From Candidatus Borkfalkia stercoripullorum (GTDB lineage Bacteria; Bacillota; Clostridia; Christensenellales; Borkfalkiaceae), in assembly GCA_019119395.1 (NCBI GenBank), contig DWXC01000003.1, positions 1-58,528 of the forward strand: a stretch of DNA of 58,528 bases, in the 5' to 3' direction. A program made the position numbers and the translations under genes. The notes under the pieces were generated by a model that saw only the letters and a list, made by a program, of their open reading frames with translations, was not told the DNA's origin and ran no database searches. Shown one piece after another: positions 41,730-51,388 of this stretch; the stretch's first letter is position 1; the number at the start of each line of letters is the position of its first letter.

Positions 41730-41999
41730 GTGAAAGTCAAAAAGATCCCGATGCGCATGTGCATCGCGTGCCATGAGATGAAACCGAAAAAGGAGATGCT
41801 CCGCATCGTCAAGCCCAAGGAGGGCGACGCCTTTATCGATTTCACGGGCAAGGCCGCAGGGCGGGGCGCGTATATCTGCGACAATCCCGACTGCATCAGG
41901 AAACTGAAAAAGGCGAAACTGCTCAACAAGACTTTTTCGATGCCGATATCCGACGACGTGTATCAGCGGATCGAGGAGGAGTTTTTTGCAGGCAAGTAA
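41730..41999 (+). CDS. ylxR: YlxR/RnpM family RNA-binding protein
   Basis: An 89-residue basic protein with MRMCIACHEMKPKKEMLRIV and GRGAYICDNPDCIRKLKKA, the two conserved cysteine-containing motifs of the YlxR family, lately linked to RNase P modulation. GTG start at 41730 with GAGAGAGG upstream. It overlaps ylxQ by 14 bp. Confidence 0.92.
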   Translation: MKVKKIPMRMCIACHEMKPKKEMLRIVKPKEGDAFIDFTGKAAGRGAYICDNPDCIRKLKKAKLLNKTFSMPISDDVYQRIEEEFFAGK

Positions 42000-42312
42000 G
42001 GCGATGCGCTATCTCGGGCTGTGTATCCGCGCGGGTAAGCTCACGTGCGGGTTCAATGCGCTGGAAGCGGAAAAAAAGGACGTTTATCTGCTCATTTTGT
42101 GTTCTTCCGCATCGGAGAACGCAAAAAAGAGCGCGCTGAAGCTCAAAAACAAATTTGGCTGCGAGCTTTTGGAATATACGGGCGGACTGCTCGAGGACGC
42201 GACGGGCAAGCCGAATTGCAAGATCGCGGCGGTGAAGGAAAAAAACCTGGCGGGAGCGATCCTGTCGGTTTCGGGCGATGATTTGAAAATCTATTCGGGA
42301 GGCAATGGTTAA
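41986..42312 (+). CDS. ylxQ: YlxQ-type ribosomal protein L7Ae family protein
   Basis: A 108-residue L7Ae/L30e-fold RNA-binding protein, probably recognising kink-turn RNA. MRYLGLCIRAGKLTCGFNA at the start is typical. The start is TTG 41986 with GAGGAGGAG upstream, inside the end of ylxR. The C-terminus (KNLAGAIL) matches the family. Confidence 0.85.
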   Translation: MQASKAMRYLGLCIRAGKLTCGFNALEAEKKDVYLLILCSSASENAKKSALKLKNKFGCELLEYTGGLLEDATGKPNCKIAAVKEKNLAGAILSVSGDDLKIYSGGNG

Positions 42313-42317
42313 GCAAC

Positions 42318-45086
42318 ATGGCAGAGGCGAAGAAGAATTACGCGAATATCGAAAACATCAATACTCTTCTCGGCGCTGACGGGATAGGCGCGCTTTTGAA
42401 GGAAGTGCAGGGCACGGAAAAGAAAGTGGGCGATATCCTGAGAAAACTTTCCGATCTCGAGGGTGCGGCGAAAGCGCGCGCGCAGGAAGAGGCGGAAAAA
42501 GCCGAGGCGGAGGCCCGCGCGGCGGAAGAGCGTGCCGCGGCGGAGAGAGCTGCCGAAGCGCGGGCGCAAGCCGAAAAGGCTGCGCAAGCCGAGCCCGCCA
42601 AGCCTTCGGAAGAAAAGAAGGAAGAAAAAGCGGAAACGGTCAAAGCGGAGAACAAGGCCGAAACCGCCGAGAGAGAAGCGGCGGAAAACCCTCCGGAAAA
42701 GAATACGGAAAAACAAGAGGAAGCCGCGCAGGCGAAACAGCCGGAAGAGACGAAGCCGGCTGACGAAAAACCCGCAGAGCAGAAACCCGCAGAACAAAAG
42801 CCCGCGCAAAAGCCGGAGCGCACGTTCGTCAACAGCGAGCGCGCAGAGCGGCCCGCGCGTCCCGCTTACGGCGGCGAACGCCCCGCTTATAACAACAACG
42901 GCCAGCGCCCCGCGTACGGCGACCGCGCGCAGGGTCAGGGACGCCCTTACGGCGACCGCCCCGCAAACAGGCCGGCGTTCGGCGACAGGCGGCAGGCTTC
43001 GGGCGCCGCAGGCGCGTCGCAAAGGCCGTACAACGGAACGGCGGGCGCAAGGACGCCTATGGGCAGGCCTTCCGTCCCCGGGCAGAGACCGGCGGCCGGC
43101 GGGCCGCGTTTCGGAAGCGCGCCGCAGGTGACCCCGCCGGCGCAGAATAAAAACGCAAACAAAAAGAAAACGTACGACAAACCTTACGTCGAGCAGAAAA
43201 AGACGGTCAGCAAACGCGCGCTCGTCAAACAGCAGGTCTCCGTTTCCGACTTCGACGAGGACAAGAGCGGTTACAGGAAACTGCGCGTCAAGAAGCAAAA
43301 GCAGCAGACGGTGCAGACGGTCAAGATCGACCACGCGGTTGTGACGACGGAGAACATCCCGCTGAAAGTATTGAGCGAAAAACTCGGCATTACGGCGGTG
43401 GAGATCACCAAACGTCTCTTCAAAGAGGGCATCGCAAAGACGATCAACGACTCGATCGATTACGATACGGCGGCTTATATCGCTTCCGATCTCGGCATCG
43501 AACTCGAATACAAGCCTGAAAAGACGGCGGAAGAAGCGCTCAGCGAAATTTACGGGGAAGAGACTTCGGAAAATGAAAACAGCGTGACGCGCCCGCCCGT
43601 CGTGACCGTTATGGGACACGTCGACCACGGCAAGACCTCTCTTCTCGATAAGATCAGAAGCACCAACGTGACCGCGGGCGAAGCGGGCGGCATTACCCAG
43701 CATATCGGCGCGTATTCGGTCACGGTGGACGGCAAAGTCATCACATTTCTCGATACGCCCGGTCACGAAGCGTTCACGGCGATGCGCGCGCGCGGCGCGT
43801 CCGTCACGGATATCGTCGTTTTGGTCGTCGCGGCCGACGACGGCATCATGCCGCAGACGGTGGAAGCGATCAACCACTCCAAGGCGGCGAACGTGCCGAT
43901 CATCGTCGCCGTGAACAAAATGGATAAACCCGAAGCGAACCTCGACCGCGTAAAACAGGGGCTTACGAACAACGGCCTCGTGCCCGAAGAGTGGGGCGGC
44001 GACGCGATCGTCGTGCCTGTTTCGGCAAAGACGGGCGAAGGCATAGATAAGCTGCTCGAGGCCATCAACCTCGTTGCGGAAGTCAAAGAGCTGAAGGCGA
44101 ACCCGAATCAGCCTGCGCGCGGAACGATCATCGAGGCGAAACTGGACAAGGGCAAAGGCCCCGTCGCGTCCGTGCTCATCCAGAACGGCACGCTGCATAC
44201 GGGCGACAATATCATTTCCGGCACGACTTCGGGCAGGGTGCGCGCCATGATCGACGACAAGGGCAGGACGGTCAAGTCCGCAGGGCCTTCCATGGCGGTC
44301 TCCATTCTGGGATTGGAAGAAGTGCCGAATGCGGGCGATTCCATCATTGCGGTCGATCAGGATAAACTCTTAAAGCAGGTACTCGAAGAGAGAAAGAGAA
44401 AGGAGAGCGAGGCGCTCGTCAAATCGCAGACCCGCGTGACCCTCGACGACGTGTTCGGCAAGATCGCCGAAGGCAAGATCAAGGGGCTCAACATCATCGT
44501 GAAAGGCGACGTGCAGGGCTCGGTCGAAGCGGTCAAACAGTCCCTTCTCAAACTTTCCAACGACGAAGTGCGCGTGCATATCCTGCACAGCGGCGCGGGC
44601 GCGATCAACGAGTCCGACGTCATGCTGGCCGATTCGTCCAATGCGATCATCGTCGGCTTCAACGTCCGCCCCGACACGAAGGCGAAGGCGCTTGCGGAGC
44701 GCAGCGGCGTCGACGTGCGCACGTACAGGATCATTTACGAGCTTCTCGACGATATCCAGGCAGCGCTCAAGGGCATGCTCGCGCCCAAGTACAGGGAAGT
44801 GATGACGGGCAAGTGCGACGTTTTGCAGACGTTCAAGATCACGGGCGTCGGCATGGTCGCGGGCTGCTACGTGACCGAGGGCAAGATCGTGCGCAGCGGC
44901 AAACTTCGTATTTACCGCGACGACATCATGATCGTCGAAGGCGCGGTGCGCCAGCTCAAACGCTTCAAGGACGACGTGAAGGAAGTTTCCGGCGGCTTCG
45001 AATGCGGCGTGAGCATCGACGGGTTCGACGGTATCAAGGTCGGCGACGTCATCGAGTGCTATATCACGGAAGAAATACCCGCGTAA
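42318..45086 (+). CDS. infB: Translation initiation factor IF-2
   Basis: GTPase delivering initiator tRNA. The 922-residue protein has a long low-complexity N-terminus: an Ala/Glu/Lys-rich probable coiled coil (about 45-170) and an Arg/Pro/Tyr/Gly region with repeated RPAYG-like units (about 170-265). Then come the IF2_N domain ([17 protein letters not shown]) and the G domain from about residue 420 ([25 protein letters not shown]), followed by domains II-IV. A GGAGG sits 14 nt before ATG 42318, rather far for a ribosome site. Confidence 0.96.
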   Translation: MAEAKKNYANIENINTLLGADGIGALLKEVQGTEKKVGDILRKLSDLEGAAKARAQEEAEKAEAEARAAEERAAAERAAEARAQAEKAAQAEPAKPSEEKKEEKAETVKAENKAETAEREAAENPPEKNTEKQEEAAQAKQPEETKPADEKPAEQKPAEQKPAQKPERTFVNSERAERPARPAYGGERPAYNNNGQRPAYGDRAQGQGRPYGDRPANRPAFGDRRQASGAAGASQRPYNGTAGARTPMGRPSVPGQRPAAGGPRFGSAPQVTPPAQNKNANKKKTYDKPYVEQKKTVSKRALVKQQVSVSDFDEDKSGYRKLRVKKQKQQTVQTVKIDHAVVTTENIPLKVLSEKLGITAVEITKRLFKEGIAKTINDSIDYDTAAYIASDLGIELEYKPEKTAEEALSEIYGEETSENENSVTRPPVVTVMGHVDHGKTSLLDKIRSTNVTAGEAGGITQHIGAYSVTVDGKVITFLDTPGHEAFTAMRARGASVTDIVVLVVAADDGIMPQTVEAINHSKAANVPIIVAVNKMDKPEANLDRVKQGLTNNGLVPEEWGGDAIVVPVSAKTGEGIDKLLEAINLVAEVKELKANPNQPARGTIIEAKLDKGKGPVASVLIQNGTLHTGDNIISGTTSGRVRAMIDDKGRTVKSAGPSMAVSILGLEEVPNAGDSIIAVDQDKLLKQVLEERKRKESEALVKSQTRVTLDDVFGKIAEGKIKGLNIIVKGDVQGSVEAVKQSLLKLSNDEVRVHILHSGAGAINESDVMLADSSNAIIVGFNVRPDTKAKALAERSGVDVRTYRIIYELLDDIQAALKGMLAPKYREVMTGKCDVLQTFKITGVGMVAGCYVTEGKIVRSGKLRIYRDDIMIVEGAVRQLKRFKDDVKEVSGGFECGVSIDGFDGIKVGDVIECYITEEIPA

Positions 45087-45146
45087 AAGATTGTTGCGGG
45101 ACGGCGCGCTTTTGGATGCGCGCAATACGTAAAATATCGGCGGAGA

Positions 45147-45180
45147 CCCGTTGCGGAATCATTCCGCGGCGGGCCTTTTT
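45147..45180 (+). terminator. Terminator-like hairpin between infB and rbfA
   Basis: CCCGTTGCGGAA (45147-45158) pairs with TTCCGCGGCGGG (45162-45173, two G-U pairs), followed by CCTTTTT. A smaller GCGCGC hairpin is at 45104-45123. The rest of the 297-bp gap shows no gene or promoter I can support, so this may be partial attenuation inside the operon. Confidence 0.65.
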
Positions 45181-45383
45181 AACGGCGCGGAGGGAATGCT
45201 TCGGAGACGGGGGAGGCCGTATTCCGATTTTTGTTCGGGTACGGAGTGCGGATGAGCCGAGCGTACGAACTGTATGCGCTTCGCAAAACGCATGAGAACG
45301 CGCGGATTTGCGGAATCTATATCAATAGGTGCGCATGGAGGAAGCTTTGTCTTTCAGCGCGCAAAATGGAAAGGAGCGGTCAT

Positions 45384-45776
45384 ATGAAATCATTGCGGGG
45401 GGAGAGACTCTCTTCCGAATATCAGAAAGCGGTCTACGAGATCATCTCGACGACCTTGAAAAACAGGACGGACAAGATCAAAGGGCTTGTCAGCGTGACG
45501 GGCGCGGATGTTTCTCCCGATCTGAAGAACGCGAAAATTTACGTCAGCATACTTGCGAAGAACGACGAAGAAAAAAAGGCGACATTCGACGAACTCTGCG
45601 CGCACGCGGGGTTTATCCGCCACGAGCTTGCGCATATGATGCGTTCGCGTACCGTGCCCGAGATCCGTTTTTTGTGGGACGGCAGCTTTGAATACGGCGA
45701 AAAGATCGACCGGCTCATCAAGCAGCTCGAAGAGAAAGAGGACGGAAAAAGCACGGACGGGGAGGGCGGCAAATGA
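45384..45776 (+). CDS. rbfA: Ribosome-binding factor A
   Basis: A 30S maturation factor with KH fold. 130 residues: RLSSEYQKAVYEIIS at the start, VTGADVSPDLKNAKIYVSI and RTVPEIRFLWDGS. ATG 45384 follows AAGGAG; the upstream in-frame extension has no similarity. It overlaps nrnA (ATGA). Confidence 0.94.
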   Translation: MKSLRGERLSSEYQKAVYEIISTTLKNRTDKIKGLVSVTGADVSPDLKNAKIYVSILAKNDEEKKATFDELCAHAGFIRHELAHMMRSRTVPEIRFLWDGSFEYGEKIDRLIKQLEEKEDGKSTDGEGGK

Positions 45777-46735
45777 ACCTGACCCTTGCCGAAATTGCGG
45801 AAAAATTAAAAAGGCTGAAAAGCGCCGTGATCTTCTGCCATATGCGCCCCGACGGGGATGCTGTGGGGGCGGCGATGGGACTGAAAAGGCTGCTCGAACG
45901 CTGCGGCGTTGCGTGCTCCGTCGCGTGCGAGAGCGTCATACCCGAAAAATTCCGCTTTTTGCCCGATACGGACGCGTTTTCCGCTCCCGTCGACATGGAT
46001 GCGGAGGCGTTTATCGCCGTCGATTCGAGCGATGAGAACAGGCTCGGGAAGTACGGAGATCTGTTCGCGAAGGCGAAAAAGGTCAAGTTCAATATCGATC
46101 ACCACATATCCAATACGCGTTTTGCCGACTATAACCATGTGGACGACGTTTCCGCTTCGTGTGAGATCGTGACCCGCCTCGCCGAACATCTCGGCGGCGT
46201 GAACGATGCGGTAACGGCGACTTTTCTGATGACGGGGCTGAGTTCGGACACGGGCAACTTCGCGCACAAAAACGTGACGGCGGATACTTTCCGCGCGGCA
46301 GCGTATCTTGCCGAACGCGGCGCGGACATCAACCTCGTGCAGTATAACATGTTCAAAAAGCAGACGAAAGAGCGCGCGAGGCTCTTCGGCGAAACGATGT
46401 CGAAGATACGTTACTTTGCCGAGGGAAAAATTGCGGTGATCGCCGTTACGAAGGGCGATCTGGAGCGCACGGGGGCGACTTCGGACATGACGGAAGGGTT
46501 TATCGATTTTCCCCTAGGCGTGGACGGCGTGGAAGTGGCTGCCTGCCTTTTGGAGACCGCGCAGAAAAAATTCAAGATCTCTCTCAGATCCAAAGGGAAA
46601 GCGAACGTGAACGAGATCGCGGCGGTGTACGGCGGAGGCGGGCATATACTCGCTAGCGGCTGCATGATCGGCGGGGAGCTGGAAGAGGCCGTCGACAAAC
46701 TGCGTTATACGATCGTGCAGCACCTTGCGGATTGA
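45773..46735 (+). CDS. nrnA: Bifunctional oligoribonuclease / PAP phosphatase NrnA (DHH family)
   Basis: Degrades 2-5 nt RNAs and dephosphorylates pAp. The 320-residue protein has the DHH motifs: HMRPDGDAVGAA (about 23-34), a DSSDENRL segment, NIDHHISN (about 105-112), TDTGNF-like SSDTGNF, and the DHHA1 domain GGGHILASGC. The start overlaps the rbfA stop. Confidence 0.94.
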   Translation: MNLTLAEIAEKLKRLKSAVIFCHMRPDGDAVGAAMGLKRLLERCGVACSVACESVIPEKFRFLPDTDAFSAPVDMDAEAFIAVDSSDENRLGKYGDLFAKAKKVKFNIDHHISNTRFADYNHVDDVSASCEIVTRLAEHLGGVNDAVTATFLMTGLSSDTGNFAHKNVTADTFRAAAYLAERGADINLVQYNMFKKQTKERARLFGETMSKIRYFAEGKIAVIAVTKGDLERTGATSDMTEGFIDFPLGVDGVEVAACLLETAQKKFKISLRSKGKANVNEIAAVYGGGGHILASGCMIGGELEEAVDKLRYTIVQHLAD

Positions 46736-46765
46736 ATCGCGGACGTTGGCATGCAGGAGCAAAAC

Positions 46766-47614
46766 ATGGAAAACATAAGCGGATTTATCAGCCTGAATAA
46801 GCCTTCCGGCATGTCGAGCGCCGCCGCGGTTTCCAGGGTGAAACGCGCGACGGGCATGGCTTGCGGTCATATGGGCACGCTCGACCCGATGGCGGAGGGG
46901 GTGCTTCCCGTGGCGGTGGGCAATGCTGCGCGCCTGTTCAATTACCTTTTGGAAAAGGAAAAAGTCTACCGCGCGGAATTTCGTTTCGGCGCGGAAACGG
47001 ATACGCTCGACGTTACGGGTACGCTTCTCCGTGAGGGGCTTCCCGTGCCGACCGCCGCGGAGATCGAGAGAGCGCTGCCCGATTTTTTGGGGAACATCGA
47101 ACAGATGCCGCCCGCATACAGCGCGAAGAGCGTGAACGGTGTGCGCGCCTATCAGCTTGCGCGGCAGGGGAAGGAAGTTGCTCTCAAACCTAAAACGGTG
47201 CGCGTGAACGAATTTTCGCTCGCGGGCGGAGACGGAGATACTTTCACGTTTGTCATCCGCTGCGGGGGCGGGACGTATGTGCGCTCGCTGGGGAGAGACC
47301 TGGCTGCGAAACTCGGTACGTGCGCCTGCATGACGAGGCTCGTGCGGGAAAAGAGCGGGTATTTTACGCTCGCAAACAGCATCGGCGTCGAACAGATCGA
47401 TCGATGGCGGGAACATTTCATTGAGCCGGACGCCGTTTTCGAAATGCCGTCGCTCGACTTTGACGGCGAAAATGCAAGGAAGATGAAAAACGGGCTGTCG
47501 CTTCCCTTCGGCGGGAAAGACGGATTGTATAAACTTTACTTCGACGACGTGTTTTACGGCATTGCGGAAGTGAAGGACGGGCGCGTGCGCGCCAAGGCAA
47601 AAATATGCGCATAG
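46766..47614 (+). CDS. truB: tRNA pseudouridine55 synthase
   Basis: Makes pseudouridine 55 in the tRNA T-loop. 282 residues: ISGFISLNKPSGMSS, then the catalytic aspartate in GTLDPMAEGVLPVAVG (about 39-54) and GTYVRSLGRDLA. ATG 46766 was chosen over ATG 46751 because AGGAG lies 6 nt before it. It overlaps ribF by 10 bp. Confidence 0.95.
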   Translation: MENISGFISLNKPSGMSSAAAVSRVKRATGMACGHMGTLDPMAEGVLPVAVGNAARLFNYLLEKEKVYRAEFRFGAETDTLDVTGTLLREGLPVPTAAEIERALPDFLGNIEQMPPAYSAKSVNGVRAYQLARQGKEVALKPKTVRVNEFSLAGGDGDTFTFVIRCGGGTYVRSLGRDLAAKLGTCACMTRLVREKSGYFTLANSIGVEQIDRWREHFIEPDAVFEMPSLDFDGENARKMKNGLSLPFGGKDGLYKLYFDDVFYGIAEVKDGRVRAKAKICA

Positions 47615-48480
47615 TACATTACGGAGACCGCGCGGAGGCATGCGTTTTTCTGCTCGGATATTTCGACGCGGTGCATGTTGGGCACAGAAAGCTCATTGCC
47701 CGAGCAAAAGCGCTTGCGGAAAAATTCGGCGTGAAAGTTGCCGCGCTCACCTTTGCGGACGGCAAAAGGGGGGATCAGGTGTATGTCCTTTCCGAGAGGG
47801 AAAAGATACTTTCTTCGCTCGGAGTGGATTATCTGTACGTCGCGCGGTTTGACGGCGCGTTCAAAAATACCGAGGGCGAGGCTTTTCTCGAAACCGTAGC
47901 GGACAACTGTTTTGTAAAAGCATTCGTGTGCGGAGAGGATTTCCGTTTCGGTAAAAACGCTGTTTGCGGCGGTTTATGTCTGACAGAGTACTGCAAAAAG
48001 CGGGGTATTGCGGTTGAAATATTGCCTTTGGTTTCCGTTGACGGGCAGAAAGCATCGGCAACGCTCGCAAAAAAATATCTGGACGAAGGGGATATAAAAT
48101 CGCTCAACGCCATGCTCGGAGACAATTATTTCATTTCGGGAAAAGTTTCGACGGAAGGGCGGCACGTCGGCAGAAACCTCGGATTTCCCACGGCGAACCT
48201 GCATCCTTTGGACGGCAAATATCCGCTTGCGCAGGGCGTGTACGCGGTGCGCGTGAAGATCGGGGCAACGGATTACCGCGGCATCGCGAATTTCGGGCCG
48301 CGCCCGACGTTCGGCGACGGACGCGTTGTATGCGAAACGTACATAGACGGTTTTTCGGGCGATCTGTACGGAAAAGAGCTTACGGTGCGCTTCGATTTCC
48401 GTATTCGCGGCGTCATGAAATTTTCTTCGGCGGAAGAACTCAAAAAACAACTTGAAAAGGACTTGGAGAAAATACGATGA
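47605..48480 (+). CDS. ribF: Bifunctional riboflavin kinase / FAD synthetase
   Basis: Makes FMN and FAD. 291 residues: N-terminal FAD synthetase with GYFDAVHVGH (usual GxFDGVHxGH; about 18-27) and EDFRFGKNA, and C-terminal flavokinase with GRNLGFPTANL and FGPRPTFGDG. It overlaps truB upstream and the next gene by 4 bp (ATGA). Confidence 0.95.
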   Translation: MRIVHYGDRAEACVFLLGYFDAVHVGHRKLIARAKALAEKFGVKVAALTFADGKRGDQVYVLSEREKILSSLGVDYLYVARFDGAFKNTEGEAFLETVADNCFVKAFVCGEDFRFGKNAVCGGLCLTEYCKKRGIAVEILPLVSVDGQKASATLAKKYLDEGDIKSLNAMLGDNYFISGKVSTEGRHVGRNLGFPTANLHPLDGKYPLAQGVYAVRVKIGATDYRGIANFGPRPTFGDGRVVCETYIDGFSGDLYGKELTVRFDFRIRGVMKFSSAEELKKQLEKDLEKIR

Positions 48481-49322
48481 TTTTATTCGGGCCGAGTGGC
48501 AACAGCGAAAGTTTTTATGCGGCGGGGTATACCCATACCGAGCAGTCGGCGAAATTCGTGAAAGACTTCGGGCTTGACTGCTTCGAATATTCTTTCGGCA
48601 GGGGCGTGCGCATGACGGAGGCGAAGGCGGTCTCCATAGGAGACGCGTTCCGGGAGCAGGGCGTTGAGATCAGTGTGCATGCGCCGTATTATATCAATTT
48701 TGCGAACCCTTCCGACGAGAGCGCGCAAAAATCTTACGGTTACGTTTTGGACAGCGGAAAAATGCTCAAACTCATGGGCGGGAAGCGCTGCGTGTTCCAC
48801 CCTGCCGCGCAGGGAAAAATGGAGCGCGAAGCGGCCGTCGCGCTGACGGAAGATCGGCTCAAAGTCCTGCGCGATTATATCTACCTCAACAATTTGGAAG
48901 ATCTGTATTTCTGCCCCGAAACGATGGGCAAGATCGCCCAGATCGGCACGCTCGAAGAGGTCGTGCGCTTTTGCAAAGTCGATAAGGTGTTCCTGCCGGC
49001 GGTGGACTTCGGTCATCTCAACGCGCGCGAACAGGGCAGCCTGAAAACGGTGTCCGACTATAAAGAGCGGCTGGAATATATGATCGCCGAACTCGGTTAC
49101 GAGCGGGTCAAACATTTCCACGTGCATTTTTCCAAAATACAGTACGGCGCGAAAGGCGAGGTAAGGCATCTGACTTTTGCCGATACCGAATACGGCCCCG
49201 AGTTCGCGCCCCTCGCTGCGGCGCTCAAAGAACTGAAATTGGAGCCGTATATCGTGAGCGAATCGGCGGGCACGCAGGCGGAGGACGCGCTGGAAATGAA
49301 GCGCGTTTACGGCGCGCTCTGA
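48477..49322 (+). CDS. Endonuclease IV-like TIM-barrel protein
   Basis: A 281-residue protein of the AP endonuclease 2 / xylose isomerase-like fold. Probable metal ligands are in SVHAPYYIN, CVFHPA, CPETMGK, VDFGHLNAR, HFHVHFS and the terminal SESAG. The arrangement fits deoxyribonuclease IV (Nfo), which cuts at abasic sites, but the sequence is a diverged member. It is translationally coupled to ribF by an ATGA overlap. Confidence 0.82.
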   Translation: MILFGPSGNSESFYAAGYTHTEQSAKFVKDFGLDCFEYSFGRGVRMTEAKAVSIGDAFREQGVEISVHAPYYINFANPSDESAQKSYGYVLDSGKMLKLMGGKRCVFHPAAQGKMEREAAVALTEDRLKVLRDYIYLNNLEDLYFCPETMGKIAQIGTLEEVVRFCKVDKVFLPAVDFGHLNAREQGSLKTVSDYKERLEYMIAELGYERVKHFHVHFSKIQYGAKGEVRHLTFADTEYGPEFAPLAAALKELKLEPYIVSESAGTQAEDALEMKRVYGAL

Positions 49323-49494
49323 AATCGGGGGAAAACGGCGCGCTGTGCGGAAGGGCTGCGTTCTCATGCCCGCGCGCATACGGTTGCGATGCGGCAGATG
49401 CGGAGCGTGAACGCCGCGGCCGGGTGCGGTTGGGCGCGACGGGCTTCGGCCGTAAAAATAAAGGCAAAAAGTATCGCGGATATGCGCCGAAAAA

Positions 49495-49523
49495 TTGACT
49501 TGAAGCGAAAAATTTGCTAAAAT
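49495..49523 (+). promoter_or_regulatory. Promoter giving a leaderless peptidase mRNA
   Basis: TTGACT (49495-49500), 17-bp spacer, TAAAAT (49518-49523). The expected +1 (49530) is the A of the ATG. The gap 49323-49494 shows nothing else. Confidence 0.7.
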
Positions 49524-49529
49524 AATTTT

Positions 49530-50582
49530 ATGGACAATACGAAAAGGGTTTTTCGTTCAATAAAGGCGGACGCGATGCTTACTGCCAGCCCCGATCTGCG
49601 CAGATACCTCACGGGGTTTGCGAGCAGTTTCGGCTTCGTATATACGGACGCACAGGAGAGCGTGTTTTTTACCGATCCGCGCTATGCGGAGGGGGCGCGC
49701 GCCGCGCTCAAAGACGCCTTTATCGCCGTAGAAGTGGCGCAGAGCGAGGAGACCGTTTTAGATTATATAAAGAGCAAAAAAATAAAGACGCTTGCGGTGC
49801 CGATGGAAAGGGTTTCCCTTCCGCAATACGCCGCGCTCAAAAAGCGCAGATTCAAACTGACGGACAGCATGCCCGCGCTCGAAGACAGGATGTGCTTTAA
49901 GACGGAAGAGGAGATCGGGCATATCGCGAAAGCGTGCGGGATCGCCGAGCGCGCGTTCGCAGACCTTTTGGGCCAACTCAAAGAGGGTATGACCGAAAAC
50001 GAGACTGCGGGGCTGCTCGAATATCTCATGCGCAAGCACGGCGCGGAGGACAGGTCGTTTGAAACGATCGTTGCCTTCGGCAAAAACACTTCCGTCCCGC
50101 ACCATGCTTCGTGCGAGGACAAGCTGAAAAAGGGAAGCGTTGTTCTCATCGATTTCGGGTGCAAGGTCGGCGGATATTGCTCGGACATGACCAGAACGTT
50201 CCTGTTCGGCGAAAATAAAGACGACGAATTCAAAGAAGTCTATGCGCACGTCCTCGAAGCGCACAGGATCGCCGCGGAAAACATTTGTAACGGCATGACG
50301 GGCATACAGGCCGACGGATTTGCGCGCGATCATCTGAAAAAATACGGGCTGGACAAATTTTTTACCCATTCGCTCGGCCACGGGATCGGCGTAAATATCC
50401 ATGAAGCGCCCAGGCTTTCCGCCGGCAGCGGAGATATTCTGCGCAACGGCATGGTCTTTTCCGTAGAGCCGGGCGTGTACTTCGAAGGTAAGTTCGGCAT
50501 CCGCATCGAGGACAGCGTAACGATCGAAAACGACAGAGTAAAATCTTTTATGAAAACGGAAAAAGGGCTGACGGTTTTATGA
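49530..50582 (+). CDS. Xaa-Pro aminopeptidase/dipeptidase (M24 family)
   Basis: A two-domain creatinase-like N-terminus (1 to about 120) and a pita-bread M24 peptidase. The five metal ligands are visible in [18 protein letters not shown] (two Asp), HGIGVNIHE (His), FSVEPGVY (Glu) and IRIEDSV (Glu). 350 residues is typical of short Gram-positive PepP/PepQ forms. No Shine-Dalgarno precedes ATG 49530. It is upstream of efp, as in many Firmicutes. Confidence 0.93.
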   Translation: MDNTKRVFRSIKADAMLTASPDLRRYLTGFASSFGFVYTDAQESVFFTDPRYAEGARAALKDAFIAVEVAQSEETVLDYIKSKKIKTLAVPMERVSLPQYAALKKRRFKLTDSMPALEDRMCFKTEEEIGHIAKACGIAERAFADLLGQLKEGMTENETAGLLEYLMRKHGAEDRSFETIVAFGKNTSVPHHASCEDKLKKGSVVLIDFGCKVGGYCSDMTRTFLFGENKDDEFKEVYAHVLEAHRIAAENICNGMTGIQADGFARDHLKKYGLDKFFTHSLGHGIGVNIHEAPRLSAGSGDILRNGMVFSVEPGVYFEGKFGIRIEDSVTIENDRVKSFMKTEKGLTVL

Positions 50583-50649
50583 CGCCTTCGGCTTTGTTCG
50601 CGGCGGGGATACCCGCATAAAACAAGAAAAATCAAAGGAGAGACAGATC

Positions 50650-51207
50650 ATGATTTCAGCAGGAGATTTCAGAAAAGGCGTGACCATCGAGTATAACGGC
50701 AACGTATACGTCGTCGTTGAGTTCCAGCACGTAAAACCGGGCAAGGGCGCGGCGTTCGTCCGCACGAAGCTCAAAAACGTCGTTACGGGCGCGGTGCTCG
50801 AGCAGACGTTCAACCCTTCCGAAAAGGTGGAAAACGCGCACATCGAGACCAAAAAGATGACCTATTCGTATACCGACGGCGAACTGTATTGGTTCATGGA
50901 CGACGAATACAACCTGACGCCGCTCAACCACGACCAGGTCGAGGACGCGCTCAAGTATATCAAGGAAAACGACCCCGTCACGGTGCGTTTCTATAAGGGT
51001 GCGGCGTTCTCCGTCGAGTGCGAAAACTTCGTCGAACTCAAAATCGTCGAGGCCGAGCCGGGCGTGAAGGGCAACACCGCGACCAACGCGACCAAGATGG
51101 CGACGCTCGAGACGGGCGCGAAAATCCAGGTGCCTATGTTCGTGAACGAGGGCGAGACGATCCGCGTCGATACCCGCACGGGCGAATACATGGAGCGCGT
51201 GAAGTAA
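50650..51207 (+). CDS. efp: Elongation factor P
   Basis: Relieves ribosome stalling at polyproline. 185 residues in three beta-barrel domains. The tip lysine is Lys32 in KPGKGAAF, and the ending GEYMERVK is typical. RBS AAAGGAG before the ATG. Confidence 0.97.
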   Translation: MISAGDFRKGVTIEYNGNVYVVVEFQHVKPGKGAAFVRTKLKNVVTGAVLEQTFNPSEKVENAHIETKKMTYSYTDGELYWFMDDEYNLTPLNHDQVEDALKYIKENDPVTVRFYKGAAFSVECENFVELKIVEAEPGVKGNTATNATKMATLETGAKIQVPMFVNEGETIRVDTRTGEYMERVK

Positions 51208-51208
51208 T

Positions 51209-51232
51209 CGGGAAAAGCGATCCGTTTTCCCG
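51209..51232 (+). terminator. Hairpin after efp
   Basis: CGGGAAAA (51209-51216) pairs with TTTTCCCG (51225-51232) just after the efp stop. No T-run follows, so it is a weak candidate terminator. Confidence 0.4.
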
Positions 51233-51388
51233 CAAAACAGAAAAGACGCCGTTACGGGCGTGCATACGGACGCGAATGCGCCGCGAAAGGACTGTGTTTT
51301 CCTGCGTTGAACGATTTGAGGCATAAAAGGGAAAGGACGGGCTGTTCGCGGCGCTTTTTATGCAAATCGGATGAAAGGGGAAGGAAAA

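Noticed and set aside
42309-44198. A 629-codon minus-strand open frame over infB
   Set aside because: Shadow of the low-complexity IF-2 N-terminus.
45231-45383. An N-terminal extension of RbfA
   Set aside because: RbfA similarity begins at MKSLRGERLSSEY, and AAGGAG precedes ATG 45384.
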